Positions 42,393 to 50,879 are shown, numbered from the stretch's first letter. The stretch is 64,000 bases of DNA from Stercoripulliclostridium_A sp045577735 (GCA_045577735.1 JAZNIY010000020.1:9675-73674), one strand, 5' to 3'. Numbers and translations: made by a program. The notes: generated by a model from the sequence alone, not told the origin.

Positions 42393-43883
42393 TTATGCGT
42401 ACACAACAAACTGTGCTAGGGCAAGTACGCCCAACGTGGCTACAAATAACGCCAAATGTATCTTCAAACTCCAACGAACCCATTTTGCATAGTCAACGGT
42501 GGTAAGCCCCAAAATGAGTAGCAGTCCCGCGTTCGTTGGCAATAATACGTTTGCAAATCCGTCGGCAAAGCAGAACGCCAATACTGCAACCTGAGAATTG
42601 ATGCCGACCATCGCACATATGTCATAAATCATAGGCATAAGCAAAAAGACCTTTGCCGAGCCGGACTGAATGAATAGTTCAAAGACGAAAATCAACAAAT
42701 AAATTAAAATTGTTGTTCCAAAGCCACCCCTATCTCCAATCAAATTAACTATATGATAGAGAATGGTATCCATTATGTCGCCCTCTTCAACAATATACCT
42801 TATGCCACCTGCAATTAGTATTAGCGCAACGGCAGGGAGAAGAGTGAGCATTCCTTTACCGAGGTTTACAAACAGACGTTTCCCACGCTCGCCACACATC
42901 AAACAAGCGCCTATGCCGGCAATAACGTATATTGCAAGAATAACGTACATCAAATAATCGGCAAGCACGGGAACTGCGATAGAAATTAGTGCTAAAGCAA
43001 CTATACCTAGCATCCAGCAACCAAACCATAATAGTGCCCTGTTTTTGCCCTTATCTTCCTTAAAATCTTCCACACGGAAGCTAAAACTTTTTTTACGCTC
43101 CAAATCCAAAGCATAAACCATACTCTTTTGGGGATTCTTTTCAATCTTTTTAGCGTATGGGAGTATAAATGCCATTAGTAGGCCGTAAGCGAGGAAGAAG
43201 GTAAGAACTCTTAGCCCTATTCCGGAATACATAGGGATGTTGCCTATAGTTTGAGCAACGCCCACCGTAAAGGGATTTACTACAGCTGCGGAAAAACCAA
43301 AGCAAGGCGCAAGCACGCTAACGCCTAGTCCAACGAGAGCATCCCAACCAAGGGCATAGGAAAGCATGACTATTACGGGCACTAACGGTATAAGCTCCTC
43401 AAACATACCGGCCGAACTACCCAGAAACATTAGCGCAAAGGTCATTATAGTTAGAAGCAAGTATTTCCTATGTCCCAACTTATAATTTAGGTATTCTACC
43501 ATATAAACCAATATGCCACTATCGTCAAGAGCTGTGAATATTGCTCCTATAATAAGCAAAAGAAGTAATATTGCCCACACCGTCATACTACCTTCGGTAG
43601 AGGGAAGCAAAATCATAAATGGAGCAAGCAAAAATTGCCACCATTTTATGCCGTCTAACGATTCGTCAACTTGATAGGTTCCTACGATTATTGAGCCATC
43701 GGCATCACGCAAAAAAGCGCCTTTGTCTAATACAAACGTCAAAACGTATGCCGTAATGAATAAAGTAAGTACTACAACGATGCCAACTATTACTGCCTTT
43801 GGGCTTATAGAAATTGATTTTGCTCTACTAACAGCCTCGTCTGGAGTAGTAACTTGGGTAACATTTTCTTTTGTTTCGCTCAT
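42393..43883 (-). CDS. YfcC/ArcD-like family membrane transporter
   Basis: 496 residues, about 12 membrane helices. N-terminal soluble stretch of about 25 residues, first helix near 30-50, then WAILLLLLIIGAIFTALDDSGILVYMV and FLGSSAGMFEELIPLVPV typical of the YfcC (COG1288) group related to C4-dicarboxylate and arginine/ornithine exchangers. The C-terminal PTNAGLLLILGLTTVDYAKWVRW is also characteristic. With argD directly downstream, an amino-acid or peptide substrate such as ornithine or arginine is inferred. 3 bases after the hydrolase gene. Confidence 0.85.
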   Translation of the reverse strand: MSETKENVTQVTTPDEAVSRAKSISISPKAVIVGIVVVLTLFITAYVLTFVLDKGAFLRDADGSIIVGTYQVDESLDGIKWWQFLLAPFMILLPSTEGSMTVWAILLLLLIIGAIFTALDDSGILVYMVEYLNYKLGHRKYLLLTIMTFALMFLGSSAGMFEELIPLVPVIVMLSYALGWDALVGLGVSVLAPCFGFSAAVVNPFTVGVAQTIGNIPMYSGIGLRVLTFFLAYGLLMAFILPYAKKIEKNPQKSMVYALDLERKKSFSFRVEDFKEDKGKNRALLWFGCWMLGIVALALISIAVPVLADYLMYVILAIYVIAGIGACLMCGERGKRLFVNLGKGMLTLLPAVALILIAGGIRYIVEEGDIMDTILYHIVNLIGDRGGFGTTILIYLLIFVFELFIQSGSAKVFLLMPMIYDICAMVGINSQVAVLAFCFADGFANVLLPTNAGLLLILGLTTVDYAKWVRWSLKIHLALFVATLGVLALAQFVVYA

Positions 43884-43886
43884 ATA

Positions 43887-44804
43887 TTACTCCAAACCAA
43901 CCTTTTCTTCAGCTTCTTTAACAAAATCGGTTATGACCTTAGTAAAAACTTCGGGATATTTCACCATTGAACGAGCGTGCATAGTATCATCAAAAATATG
44001 ATACTTTGCGTCGGGCTTTATTGCCAAAAGTTTTTGACAATTGTAAAAATCTACCGTCTTGTCAGCCTTTGAGTGAATAATTAGAGTAGGCTTTTTTACA
44101 CGAGCCAATGATTGACCTGCGTTAAAATCCTTAAACTCTATTTTGAACATCAATCTTGAAACACTTTCAAAAGTGGGTTCAAGCAGTTTTCTAATCGTCT
44201 TGTTCTTAATATACTTGGAAAGGAGCCCTTCAAAATCTGCATATCCACAGTATTCCATAAGATACTCTACCCGTTTGTCCATGTCTGCTACCATCATAGA
44301 GGTTGCTGCTCCCATGGATTCACCAAATATGGCAAAGCGTTTACCGGGATACTCCCTTTCCAGTAGGTTAATCCAATCAATAACGTCATACTTTTCCGTA
44401 GCGCCAAAAGTTATAATATCGCCACCGCTAAAACCACTTCTCTTGTGGTCTGGAATAAAGACGTTGTAACCAAGGCTCAAAAACATTTCCAGGTACTTCA
44501 TTTGTGAAAGGCCACATGAATTGTGTCCGTGTATGGAAAGCATAATTTTATTAGATGGAGTGGGGCATTCATAGTATCTTCCAAACACCTCGTAACCATA
44601 ACGAGATTCTCTACGATATGGGGTAAACGGTATGTCTAACCAGCGCTTTTGGAAACCCTTTTCCTTAATTTCGTAATCAAGTATAAAATCATAATCACGC
44701 TTTGTGGGCTTATAAAGCTTCTTCAAAATGAAGTACGCCCCTACTCGAAGGGCGACTGCAATAAAAAGTATTAATCCTACTATTAAATATATCCACCAAG
44801 GCAT
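43887..44804 (-). CDS. Membrane-anchored alpha/beta hydrolase
   Basis: 305 residues. N-terminal membrane helix (about residues 3-25), then an alpha/beta hydrolase fold: oxyanion region SIHGHNS (about 88-94), nucleophile elbow GESMGAA (Ser near 161), Asp in SKADKTVD (about 247) and His in DDTMHARS (about 276). Resembles the BAAT/YqkD-like cell-envelope hydrolases. Substrate unknown (acyl ester, amide or peptide). It starts 2 bases after the Crp/Fnr gene, so it is clearly in the regulator-led operon. Confidence 0.85.
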   Translation of the reverse strand: MPWWIYLIVGLILFIAVALRVGAYFILKKLYKPTKRDYDFILDYEIKEKGFQKRWLDIPFTPYRRESRYGYEVFGRYYECPTPSNKIMLSIHGHNSCGLSQMKYLEMFLSLGYNVFIPDHKRSGFSGGDIITFGATEKYDVIDWINLLEREYPGKRFAIFGESMGAATSMMVADMDKRVEYLMEYCGYADFEGLLSKYIKNKTIRKLLEPTFESVSRLMFKIEFKDFNAGQSLARVKKPTLIIHSKADKTVDFYNCQKLLAIKPDAKYHIFDDTMHARSMVKYPEVFTKVITDFVKEAEEKVGLE

Positions 44805-44806
44805 AG

Positions 44807-45502
44807 TTATCTAGCAATATTTGCAAGTCTTTGTAGTTCGTCAACGTTATGAATAACGATTTCATCCTTCCTAAAACTGATGATGCCGTCTTCACGCATT
44901 GCTATCATTTCTCTACTCATAGAGGGACGAGAAACGTTAAGGTATTCTGCCATTTCGTTACGATTAAAACCAAGATGAATAGTTTCCGTTCCTTGAGCAA
45001 GATATTTGTCGTAGAACAATTTTGCAATCTTGCCACGCATTGACTTAATCTTAAGATATTTAGCATCGTTATTGATGGTATCTATGCGCTCAGCAAGGCA
45101 AGAAAGGGTATTTTCCAAAAGTTTTTGGTGACAAGGACAGTTATTAGAGCATTGCTTTACGATTGTAGCAACCGAAATATAAAGTACGGTAGCTTCTTCA
45201 GCAATAACAACAGAACTCTTAAAAGTACGATCGCCAGAGTAGCCCTCTACTTCACCGAACATATCGCCGGCATAAAGCTCGCCACAGTTTTCCAACTCGC
45301 CATTGTCCTTCTTTATGAATTTTACGGCAGCACCACTCAAAATAATACCTATTTCATCAACGGGTTGACCAATTTCAGCAACGACTCTGCCCCTGCTATA
45401 CTTGTTAATATGTCCGTGCAAACAATCAAAAATCTTATTGATTTCTTTGTCTTCAAAATTGTAGAACAATTTATTCTTTTTTAGCAGTTTAAAAATATTC
45501 AT
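44807..45502 (-). CDS. Crp/Fnr-family transcription regulator with Cys-rich segment
   Basis: 231 residues from MNIFKLLKK at 45502, which has GGAGGGT 4-5 bases upstream; an in-frame ATG at 45586 is rejected. N-terminal cyclic-nucleotide-type beta barrel (about residues 15-130, with GQPVDEIGIILSGAAVKF and YAGDMFGEVEGYSG), dimer helix, and C-terminal winged helix (about 180-225, FNRNEMAEYLNVSRPSMSREM). Between barrel and helix lies C-N3-C-P-C-H (about 133-140) plus a further Cys, a possible Fe-S, heme or redox centre. The inverted repeat at 45527-45548 just after the promoter is a candidate autoregulatory operator. It leads the operon with the hydrolase, YfcC transporter and argD. Confidence 0.92.
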   Translation of the reverse strand: MNIFKLLKKNKLFYNFEDKEINKIFDCLHGHINKYSRGRVVAEIGQPVDEIGIILSGAAVKFIKKDNGELENCGELYAGDMFGEVEGYSGDRTFKSSVVIAEEATVLYISVATIVKQCSNNCPCHQKLLENTLSCLAERIDTINNDAKYLKIKSMRGKIAKLFYDKYLAQGTETIHLGFNRNEMAEYLNVSRPSMSREMIAMREDGIISFRKDEIVIHNVDELQRLANIAR

Positions 45503-45526
45503 AGTACCCTCCGGGCATGGTTTTTT

Positions 45527-45548
45527 GTTTGTATCTAAGGCTACAAAC
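45527..45548. promoter_or_regulatory. Palindromic operator candidate at the crp-operon start site
   Basis: GTTTGTA-N8-TACAAAC, perfect 7-base arms, lying at about +3 to +24 of the predicted transcript. Length and two-fold symmetry fit a Crp/Fnr dimer; the arms are neither classical Crp (TGTGA) nor Fnr (TTGAT). Confidence 0.5.
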
Positions 45549-45557
45549 GTCAAAAAT

Positions 45558-45586
45558 ATTATACAATGAATATGACGCTTTTGCAA
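45558..45586 (-). promoter_or_regulatory. Promoter of the crp-led operon
   Basis: TTGCAA (45586-45581), 17-base spacer, TATAAT (45563-45558). Confidence 0.75.
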
Positions 45587-45647
45587 GACATTTTATTATT
45601 TTTATGTTATTATATTTATATTCTTAATAAGGACGAAAGACGGCGCA

Positions 45648-46376
45648 ATGGTAAACGAACAAAATATTCAAAAATTCAATGATGCTATTAACGCTTTTTA
45701 TTCTTCAAGACTAATTATAGTCGACAAAGCAATAGCAGAATTTTTAAAAACTATAGCTAGTGACAATTCCTTTATGGAAGTGCTTGCAGACGCCACGAAA
45801 ACGGCAGATTATAGGCAAGAATATCAAAAAGCCATTGTAAACGATGCAAATGGGCTAAGTTTCCGCCTTCCTATGAACAAACGTCACGTCATAGCTCTTG
45901 TTGTAGGTTTGCTTTTAGAGTTTGACAGAAAGGACCTTTCCATAATTGAGTTCGTTAGAAAGTTCTACCCCGCAGAAGCAAGTCACGACTCGTACCTTGC
46001 ATTTTGCGAGCAAGTCATTAAGCCGTTCAGCGAGGCCTTCAAATCCGTATATCTTGGTGAGGAAGAAACCTACTCGACCTCCACTATTGCAGATCGTGAA
46101 GAAAAACCTTTTAACGACAAGGCAAAGGAAGAAACGGACTACTGGCTACGTTTGGTTATTGACGGCATAATGAGTGACAACAGTTTTACCAACGTCGAGC
46201 GCAAAGATTTCATAACTATGATAAAGGGATTAATGTACGTTACCGAACTTGCGAATCCCCTACTAATAAAATTGAATTGGTTGGGAATTAAGTATTCTTT
46301 GGGAACCCGTAAAAGCATTTATAGGGAACTAAAAGAAGTAGAAACAATTCTTATCAACTATGGAGTGATAGATTAA
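45648..46376 (+). CDS. Uncharacterised soluble protein coupled to an AEC transporter
   Basis: 242 residues; not recognised. No signal peptide or membrane helix. Mostly helical, acidic, with two halves that may be similar: residues about 15-125 (FYSSRLIIVDKAIAEFL, then a GLLLEF-type helix and FVRKFYP) and about 160-242 (TDYWLRLVIDGIMSDNSF...). A GGACGAAAG stretch serves as a poor ribosome binding site. Its stop overlaps the AEC transporter ATG by 1 base, so the two are translationally coupled and probably act together, for example as a cytosolic partner or regulator of the transporter. It is divergent from the crp-led operon across 145 bases. Confidence 0.8.
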   Translation: MVNEQNIQKFNDAINAFYSSRLIIVDKAIAEFLKTIASDNSFMEVLADATKTADYRQEYQKAIVNDANGLSFRLPMNKRHVIALVVGLLLEFDRKDLSIIEFVRKFYPAEASHDSYLAFCEQVIKPFSEAFKSVYLGEEETYSTSTIADREEKPFNDKAKEETDYWLRLVIDGIMSDNSFTNVERKDFITMIKGLMYVTELANPLLIKLNWLGIKYSLGTRKSIYRELKEVETILINYGVID

Positions 46377-47335
46377 TGGCAGAGTTATTTTTAACTAGTT
46401 TAGAAAGCGTTGCACTTCTTATCGTAATGGCCGTACCGGGCTTTATAGTTGCAAAACTAAAAATGATTAATAAGGAAGAGGCTTCCAAGTTTTTGTCAGT
46501 AACCCTTCTTTATATTCTTCAACCATTCGTAACTGTAAACTCCTTCTTGAACACCGACTTTACAATGGACATTCTTTGGAATATGCTTGCAATATTCCTC
46601 TTTACCACAGTTACCGAGCTCGGCATTTTGTATATCGGCAAACTAATTTGTCACCCCATTAAGAAACTTGACGTTGACTCCAAGGGCATAATTAGTTACG
46701 GTGGCGCGTTTGGCAATCTAATTTATATGTGTATTCCCTTCTTACAACTACTTGCACCGGGAAGACACGAGCTCATTTTGTATGCTTCTTGCTCTTGCGT
46801 AGTATTCAACCTACTTTGCTGGACGGTGGGTAACTATGCAATCACAGGCGACAAACAATATATTAGCTTGAAGAAAGCAATACTAAATCCCCCTACCCTG
46901 TCTTTCATTATTGCGTTGCCTTTGTTTATATTTAACATAAACTTCCAACGCTTTAACCTTACCGGGATTGCCAACGTATTCAGCTTGTTTGCAAACGCCG
47001 TTGGTCCTCTTTCCATGACTCTTCTCGGCATTAAACTTGCCGAAATGAACTTGAAAGAATTGTTCCTTGATTACCGTGCATACATTGCTTCCGGCATAAA
47101 ACTCATTCTTTACCCCATTTTGGGACTACTCGTAATGCTCCTTATGTCCACCTTTATGGATATTGAGCCTATAAGACTGAACTTAGTTGCCATAGGAGCA
47201 ATGCCTATTGCAACAAACACCATGATGTTTGTCACTATGGCGAACAAAGATACCGGGCTTGCAGCAAAAGAAGTAATGATATCTACCGTTCTTTCTTGCG
47301 TAACAATCCCCATTTGCATAATGCTAATGGCATAA
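46376..47335 (+). CDS. AEC (auxin efflux carrier-like) transporter
   Basis: 319 residues, ten hydrophobic segments in two repeats. Matches the AEC / malate permease group: N-terminal VMAVPGFIVAKLKMINKEEA (about residues 17-36), the interrupted-helix region ILQPFVTVNSFL, GAFGNLIYMCIPF (about 105-117) and C-terminal AMPIATNTMMFV...STVLS (about 280-305). Bacterial members carry malate, lactate or other organic anions. Substrate is not readable here. It follows and overlaps the uncharacterised gene. Confidence 0.88.
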   Translation: MAELFLTSLESVALLIVMAVPGFIVAKLKMINKEEASKFLSVTLLYILQPFVTVNSFLNTDFTMDILWNMLAIFLFTTVTELGILYIGKLICHPIKKLDVDSKGIISYGGAFGNLIYMCIPFLQLLAPGRHELILYASCSCVVFNLLCWTVGNYAITGDKQYISLKKAILNPPTLSFIIALPLFIFNINFQRFNLTGIANVFSLFANAVGPLSMTLLGIKLAEMNLKELFLDYRAYIASGIKLILYPILGLLVMLLMSTFMDIEPIRLNLVAIGAMPIATNTMMFVTMANKDTGLAAKEVMISTVLSCVTIPICIMLMA

Positions 47336-47353
47336 CAACTGTATAAAGAATAT

Positions 47354-47378
47354 GGCACGTCGAGAGCGTGCCTTTTTT
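47354..47378 (+). terminator. Terminator after the AEC transporter gene
   Basis: GGCACG / CGTGCC stem with a 7-base loop and six T. The T-run overlaps the stop codon of the convergent MBL gene. Confidence 0.82.
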
Positions 47379-48243
47379 AATCAAAAAACTCTTTTTTAAT
47401 TAGGTCTATCATCAAACTTGTGTTTAGGTGAGAGGCATCGGGTGGATATATATCGTGGATGGGTCCACCGGTAAATATCTTTGCAAACTCTTCTATTATT
47501 TTCTCCTTATCCTTACCCTCTTGTAACGATGAGATTATTAGTTCCTTTGCCTTTTGGAATTCACCCTCAACTATGCTTAAATAGTGTTTGGTAGCCTTTC
47601 TATCAATCAAACCAAGATGAGGCACGAGCAAATGCTCTATGTCTAACGTCTTTAGTTTTGAAATGGAACGTAACGCATCGCTAAAGCCCGTCAAACAAAT
47701 GGGAAGTATGCCGTTTCCGTTATATATTCCCAAAGTTTCCGAGGAAAGCAATAATTTTTTGTTTATTTCGTAAAAGCCAATGGAACACTTTGTGTGCCCG
47801 GGGAATTCATATACTCTAAACAAGAGGTCGCCACAACCAATCTCATCACCCTCTTTAACAACAACGTCGACGCTAAGCGTATCACCCAAGAATTCGTATT
47901 CGCCTATTCCATAATGCTTTGCGTGGGCGTTATCAAGCTCGCGCATCTTTAGTATGGCGTGTGGGCGCGCAAAAACCTCAGCCGTATGCCGTCCTGCAAT
48001 GACAACAGCCTCTGGATATGCTTTTTTTACGTATGCAGAGCCCAGACAGTGATCGTAATGGGAGTGGGTAAGAAAAATATAGTCCAGCTTACGCTCGCCT
48101 AAAGTTTCCTTAATCTTTCTTGCAAGGGCATAGCCAGTAAAAGCAAAACCACTATCATACAATATAGCGGTAGTATCATTATATATTAGGTAAGCGCTGT
48201 CACCCGGGACAACGCGCATATCAACAACTTGTAATTCTTTCAT
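47377..48243 (-). CDS. Metallo-beta-lactamase-fold hydrolase
   Basis: 288 residues. The zinc motif THSHYDHC (HxHxDH, about residues 58-65) and later His in FPGHTKC (about 144) and VPHLGL (about 200) are present, so the di-zinc site is intact. Belongs to the glyoxalase-II-like group; substrate unknown. A helical C-terminal region (about 210-288) with PIHDIYPPDASHLNTS follows. Last gene of the ttcA-chrA-chrA operon, 4 bases after the second chrA half. Confidence 0.88.
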   Translation of the reverse strand: MKELQVVDMRVVPGDSAYLIYNDTTAILYDSGFAFTGYALARKIKETLGERKLDYIFLTHSHYDHCLGSAYVKKAYPEAVVIAGRHTAEVFARPHAILKMRELDNAHAKHYGIGEYEFLGDTLSVDVVVKEGDEIGCGDLLFRVYEFPGHTKCSIGFYEINKKLLLSSETLGIYNGNGILPICLTGFSDALRSISKLKTLDIEHLLVPHLGLIDRKATKHYLSIVEGEFQKAKELIISSLQEGKDKEKIIEEFAKIFTGGPIHDIYPPDASHLNTSLMIDLIKKEFFD

Positions 48244-48247
48244 AATC

Positions 48248-48868
48248 TTAAAGTATAAATCCGTAGAATAAAATGCCTACACCTGCTGAAATTATAATTA
48301 GAAGTATGGGGTGTAGCGTTATCTTGTTCATAACGGTAAGCGTAGGAGCCAACTTGGGAAATTTCTCCTTGTTTACTTTGGGCTTAAACGTTAGGAAGAA
48401 ACAAACGGCAAACCATACTAAACCGAACCAATTAAAGGTAGTTTCACCGCCCTCTCCCTCTATCGCAGTAGTTGCATACAATACCGATACAAATGCTGCA
48501 ACAATTAGTGCTGTAACGGTGGGTCTAATCATAGTAAAAGCATCTTGCACGTGTTTGTTTGCCAACATCTTTTTTGAAAGATAGTAGATAACTAGCATTA
48601 TGACAATGCTGGGAAGGAGAAGCCCCATTACTGAACAAAATACACCTAGTGCACCACCAACATCTAGGCCAATAAAGGTAGCTACGTTAATGGCAAATGG
48701 TCCTGGGGTAGACTCTGCTATTGCAATAAAGTCAATGAGCAGTTCCTCGGTTATCCACCCTTTACCTATGGCCGTGTCGGAAATGAGGGGGATCATAGCA
48801 TATCCACCACCAATGGTGAAGAAACCAATTTTTAAAAATGAGAGGAATAAATCAAGATGTATGGGCAT
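48248..48868 (-). CDS. Chromate transporter family protein (second half)
   Basis: 206 residues, about six membrane helices. The CHR-domain signature FFTIGGGYAMIPLI (about residues 15-28) and IAIAESTPGPFAINVATFIG (about 48-67) are clear. Two short CHR proteins together make one ChrA-like transporter; natural substrate may be sulfate or another oxyanion rather than chromate. Overlaps the previous half by 1 base. Confidence 0.92.
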   Translation of the reverse strand: MPIHLDLFLSFLKIGFFTIGGGYAMIPLISDTAIGKGWITEELLIDFIAIAESTPGPFAINVATFIGLDVGGALGVFCSVMGLLLPSIVIMLVIYYLSKKMLANKHVQDAFTMIRPTVTALIVAAFVSVLYATTAIEGEGGETTFNWFGLVWFAVCFFLTFKPKVNKEKFPKLAPTLTVMNKITLHPILLIIISAGVGILFYGFIL

Positions 48869-49581
48869 TACTCGTTTCCTCCTTCACTATTTTCTTCTAC
48901 CACTTCTTCGCTGTCTTGGACGGTTTCATCGGTGACAGTATTCTCGGTATTATCTACACTTTCGGCATCCGTAACAACTTGTTCGGCAACCTTCTTTTCA
49001 GGCTTTATCTTCCTAGTGGCAATACCCCAAATTATGCCGAATAGCGCTGCGCCAAGAATAATGAATACCATGTCGAGAGCAATAACTTCAAACGTAGAAA
49101 GGAGTGCAAGAACGAGGGCTATACCCATAACGACGTAGCACACCAGCTTCTTTTCGTTGTTTTTACTAAGCTTAATTGCAGCGTTTAAAATGAGTGCTGC
49201 AACAGCACTTCTAATGCCTAAAAAAGCCCATTTAACGTACTTGTTACTGCCAAACTCATCTATTGCAAACGATATTCCGGTAATAATAGCAATAGACGGT
49301 AACATAACGGCAATGCTAGCCACAAACGCGCCAAGCACACCTGCCACTTTTGCTCCTACGTAAGTTGCAGTATTAAGGGCAATAACGCCGGGAGTAGACT
49401 CGGCTATTGCAATAATATCAAGCATTTCCTCGTCGCCAATCCACTTCTTTTTTTCCACCATTTCCTTGTGAATTAGGCCCACCATTGCGTAACCACCGCC
49501 AAAGGTAAACGCCCCTATCTTAAAAAAGGTAAGGAAAAGATTCAGCGTACGCTTTAGGAGTTCTTTTATACTAATCTTCAT
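48868..49581 (-). CDS. Chromate transporter family protein (first half) with acidic tail
   Basis: 237 residues. CHR-domain motifs FFKIGAFTFGGGYAMVGLI (about residues 20-38) and IAIAESTPGVIALNTATYVG (about 57-76), six helices, then an unusual C-terminal tail of about 50 residues rich in Glu, Val, Thr and Asn (about 188-237) with no membrane character. The start ATG lies 11 bases inside the ttcA-like gene. Paired with the adjacent half. Confidence 0.92.
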   Translation of the reverse strand: MKISIKELLKRTLNLFLTFFKIGAFTFGGGYAMVGLIHKEMVEKKKWIGDEEMLDIIAIAESTPGVIALNTATYVGAKVAGVLGAFVASIAVMLPSIAIITGISFAIDEFGSNKYVKWAFLGIRSAVAALILNAAIKLSKNNEKKLVCYVVMGIALVLALLSTFEVIALDMVFIILGAALFGIIWGIATRKIKPEKKVAEQVVTDAESVDNTENTVTDETVQDSEEVVEENSEGGNE

Positions 49582-50353
49582 TTTTATCTCCTACTCTCGG
49601 TGGGAAAAGGTTATATCTTTCGGGGTGGGTAATTGCAGAAAACATTCTGTCTTTTGCAAAGGGAATGTCCTTTGTTATGGTGGAGCACAAATTCTTCATA
49701 TACTCCCTTTGGCTAGTGTGGTCCATGGGACAAGGGTTGTGGACTAGAGGTAGTTTTAGGCGATTGGTTACCCCCTTAATATCCCCTTCGGGGCAGTATA
49801 TCAAAGGACGAATTAACGTCATGTTGGTTCTAGACATGTAACCCGTAGGCTGGAAGGTCGACAACCTACCTTCATAAATGAAAGAAAGGAGGAATGTTTC
49901 CGTTAGGTCGTCTGCGTTATGTCCTAAGGCCAGTTTATTTGCTCCTATTTCGTTACATTTCGTATTGAGGGCACCTCTACGCATTTTGGAACAAAGAGAG
50001 CAAGGATTTTCCTCTTTTCTAACGTCAAATATTATTTCTGCAATGTCGGTCTTTTCAAGATAATAGTCGACGCCCAAGTCCTCGCAATATTTTGCAAGAG
50101 CGTCAGCCTCTTCTTGACTAGCGTTTTTAAAGCCCATATCTACTCTAATTGCAGAAAGCTTATAAGGGTTAGGTGAAAACCTACGGAGCATAGCAAGAGC
50201 GGTGAGAAGCACGAGACTATCTTTACCTCCACTCAACCCCACGGCGATGTGGTCGTTGTCCTCAATCATATTATAATCATTGATGGCACGACGCATACAA
50301 CCCATTATTTTTCGCATTACTTTACTTCTTTCATCCATACTGTAATTATACAC
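49571..50353 (-). CDS. TtcA-like tRNA thiolation / PP-loop ATPase
   Basis: 260 residues. PP-loop SGGKDSLVLL (about residues 44-53); TtcA-type cysteines CSLCSKMRRGALN (CxxC at about 117-120) and a third Cys in NPCPMD (about 214) that would hold a [4Fe-4S] cluster. TtcA makes 2-thiocytidine in tRNA; several relatives thiolate other positions or act on other substrates, so the target base is not certain. First gene of a four-gene operon; overlaps the first CHR gene by 11 bases. Confidence 0.85.
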   Translation of the reverse strand: MYNYSMDERSKVMRKIMGCMRRAINDYNMIEDNDHIAVGLSGGKDSLVLLTALAMLRRFSPNPYKLSAIRVDMGFKNASQEEADALAKYCEDLGVDYYLEKTDIAEIIFDVRKEENPCSLCSKMRRGALNTKCNEIGANKLALGHNADDLTETFLLSFIYEGRLSTFQPTGYMSRTNMTLIRPLIYCPEGDIKGVTNRLKLPLVHNPCPMDHTSQREYMKNLCSTITKDIPFAKDRMFSAITHPERYNLFPPRVGDKNED

Positions 50354-50383
50354 TTTAATATTTATAAAAGCAAATTAAAATAG

Positions 50384-50412
50384 TTGCGAGTTTACAATTA
50401 AGGGTATATAAT
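50384..50412 (+). promoter_or_regulatory. Promoter of the DUF1858 gene and tRNA-Gln
   Basis: TTGCGA (50384-50389), 17-base spacer, TATAAT (50407-50412). Divergent from the ttcA-led operon. Confidence 0.7.
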
Positions 50413-50447
50413 ATTAACGAAAATAATAACATATAAGGAGAGCACCT

Positions 50448-50651
50448 ATGATCACCAAGGATACCGTAATCGGTGAAGTATTAGATAACGCAAAGAACCC
50501 CGAAGCAGTAGCAACCCTACTAGTAGAAAAGTTTGGTATGCATTGTTTACATTGCCCTTGCTCACGCATGGAAAGCATCGAGCAAGCAGCAGCAGTACAC
50601 GGATATGATGCAGACGCATTAATCGCAGCACTCGTAGAAGTAGACAAATAA
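50448..50651 (+). CDS. DUF1858 domain protein
   Basis: 67 residues, RBS AAGGAG. Whole protein is a DUF1858 domain (ScdA N-terminal-like): TVIGEVLDNAKNPEAVATLL at about residues 6-25, FGMHCLHCPCS with the CxxC pair at about 29-38, then SIEQAAAVHGYDADAL. Such small proteins are linked to hybrid-cluster or sulfur/redox chemistry, often as a domain of di-iron repair proteins. Function not established. Confidence 0.88.
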   Translation: MITKDTVIGEVLDNAKNPEAVATLLVEKFGMHCLHCPCSRMESIEQAAAVHGYDADALIAALVEVDK

Positions 50652-50681
50652 CAATATTTTTAAGGCTGTAAGCCTTAATAC

Positions 50682-50755
50682 TGGAGTATGGTGTAATGGC
50701 AACACAAGGGACTCTGACCCCCTTGACGTAAGTTCGATTCTTACTACTCCTGCCA
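50682..50755 (+). tRNA. tRNA-Gln (anticodon CTG), with unusual mismatches
   Basis: Full cloverleaf with encoded CCA: acceptor TGGAGTA / TACTCCT, D stem GTG/CAC with GG in the loop, anticodon loop CTCTGAC (CTG at 50714-50716), T stem GTAAG/CTTAC with loop TTCGATT. Two positions break pairing: T1 faces T72 and A31 faces C39. Discriminator G. It lies downstream of the DUF1858 gene on the same strand and is followed by a terminator, so it is probably co-transcribed with it. Function may be intact or the copy may be drifting. Confidence 0.88.
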
Positions 50756-50794
50756 AAAAATCGACAAGTTTCAACAAGATCTTGTCGATTTTTA
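50756..50794 (+). terminator. Terminator after tRNA-Gln
   Basis: AAAAATCGACAAG / CTTGTCGATTTTT, 13-bp stem with a 12-base loop, then T-rich sequence. Bases 50795-50879 hold nothing recognised. Confidence 0.88.
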
Positions 50795-50879
50795 CTTTTT
50801 CACTATTCACTTTTCACTTATATTTGCCCCACTTGCCGATTTAATTAATAGATAAAAGTTAAGAGTGAATAGGTACAAT

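Noticed and set aside
50619..50810. Minus-strand frame of 63 codons reading FLAGVVRIELTSRGS and so on
   Set aside because: It is antisense to the tRNA-Gln and terminator; this type of frame is a well-known artefact of tRNA 3' halves.
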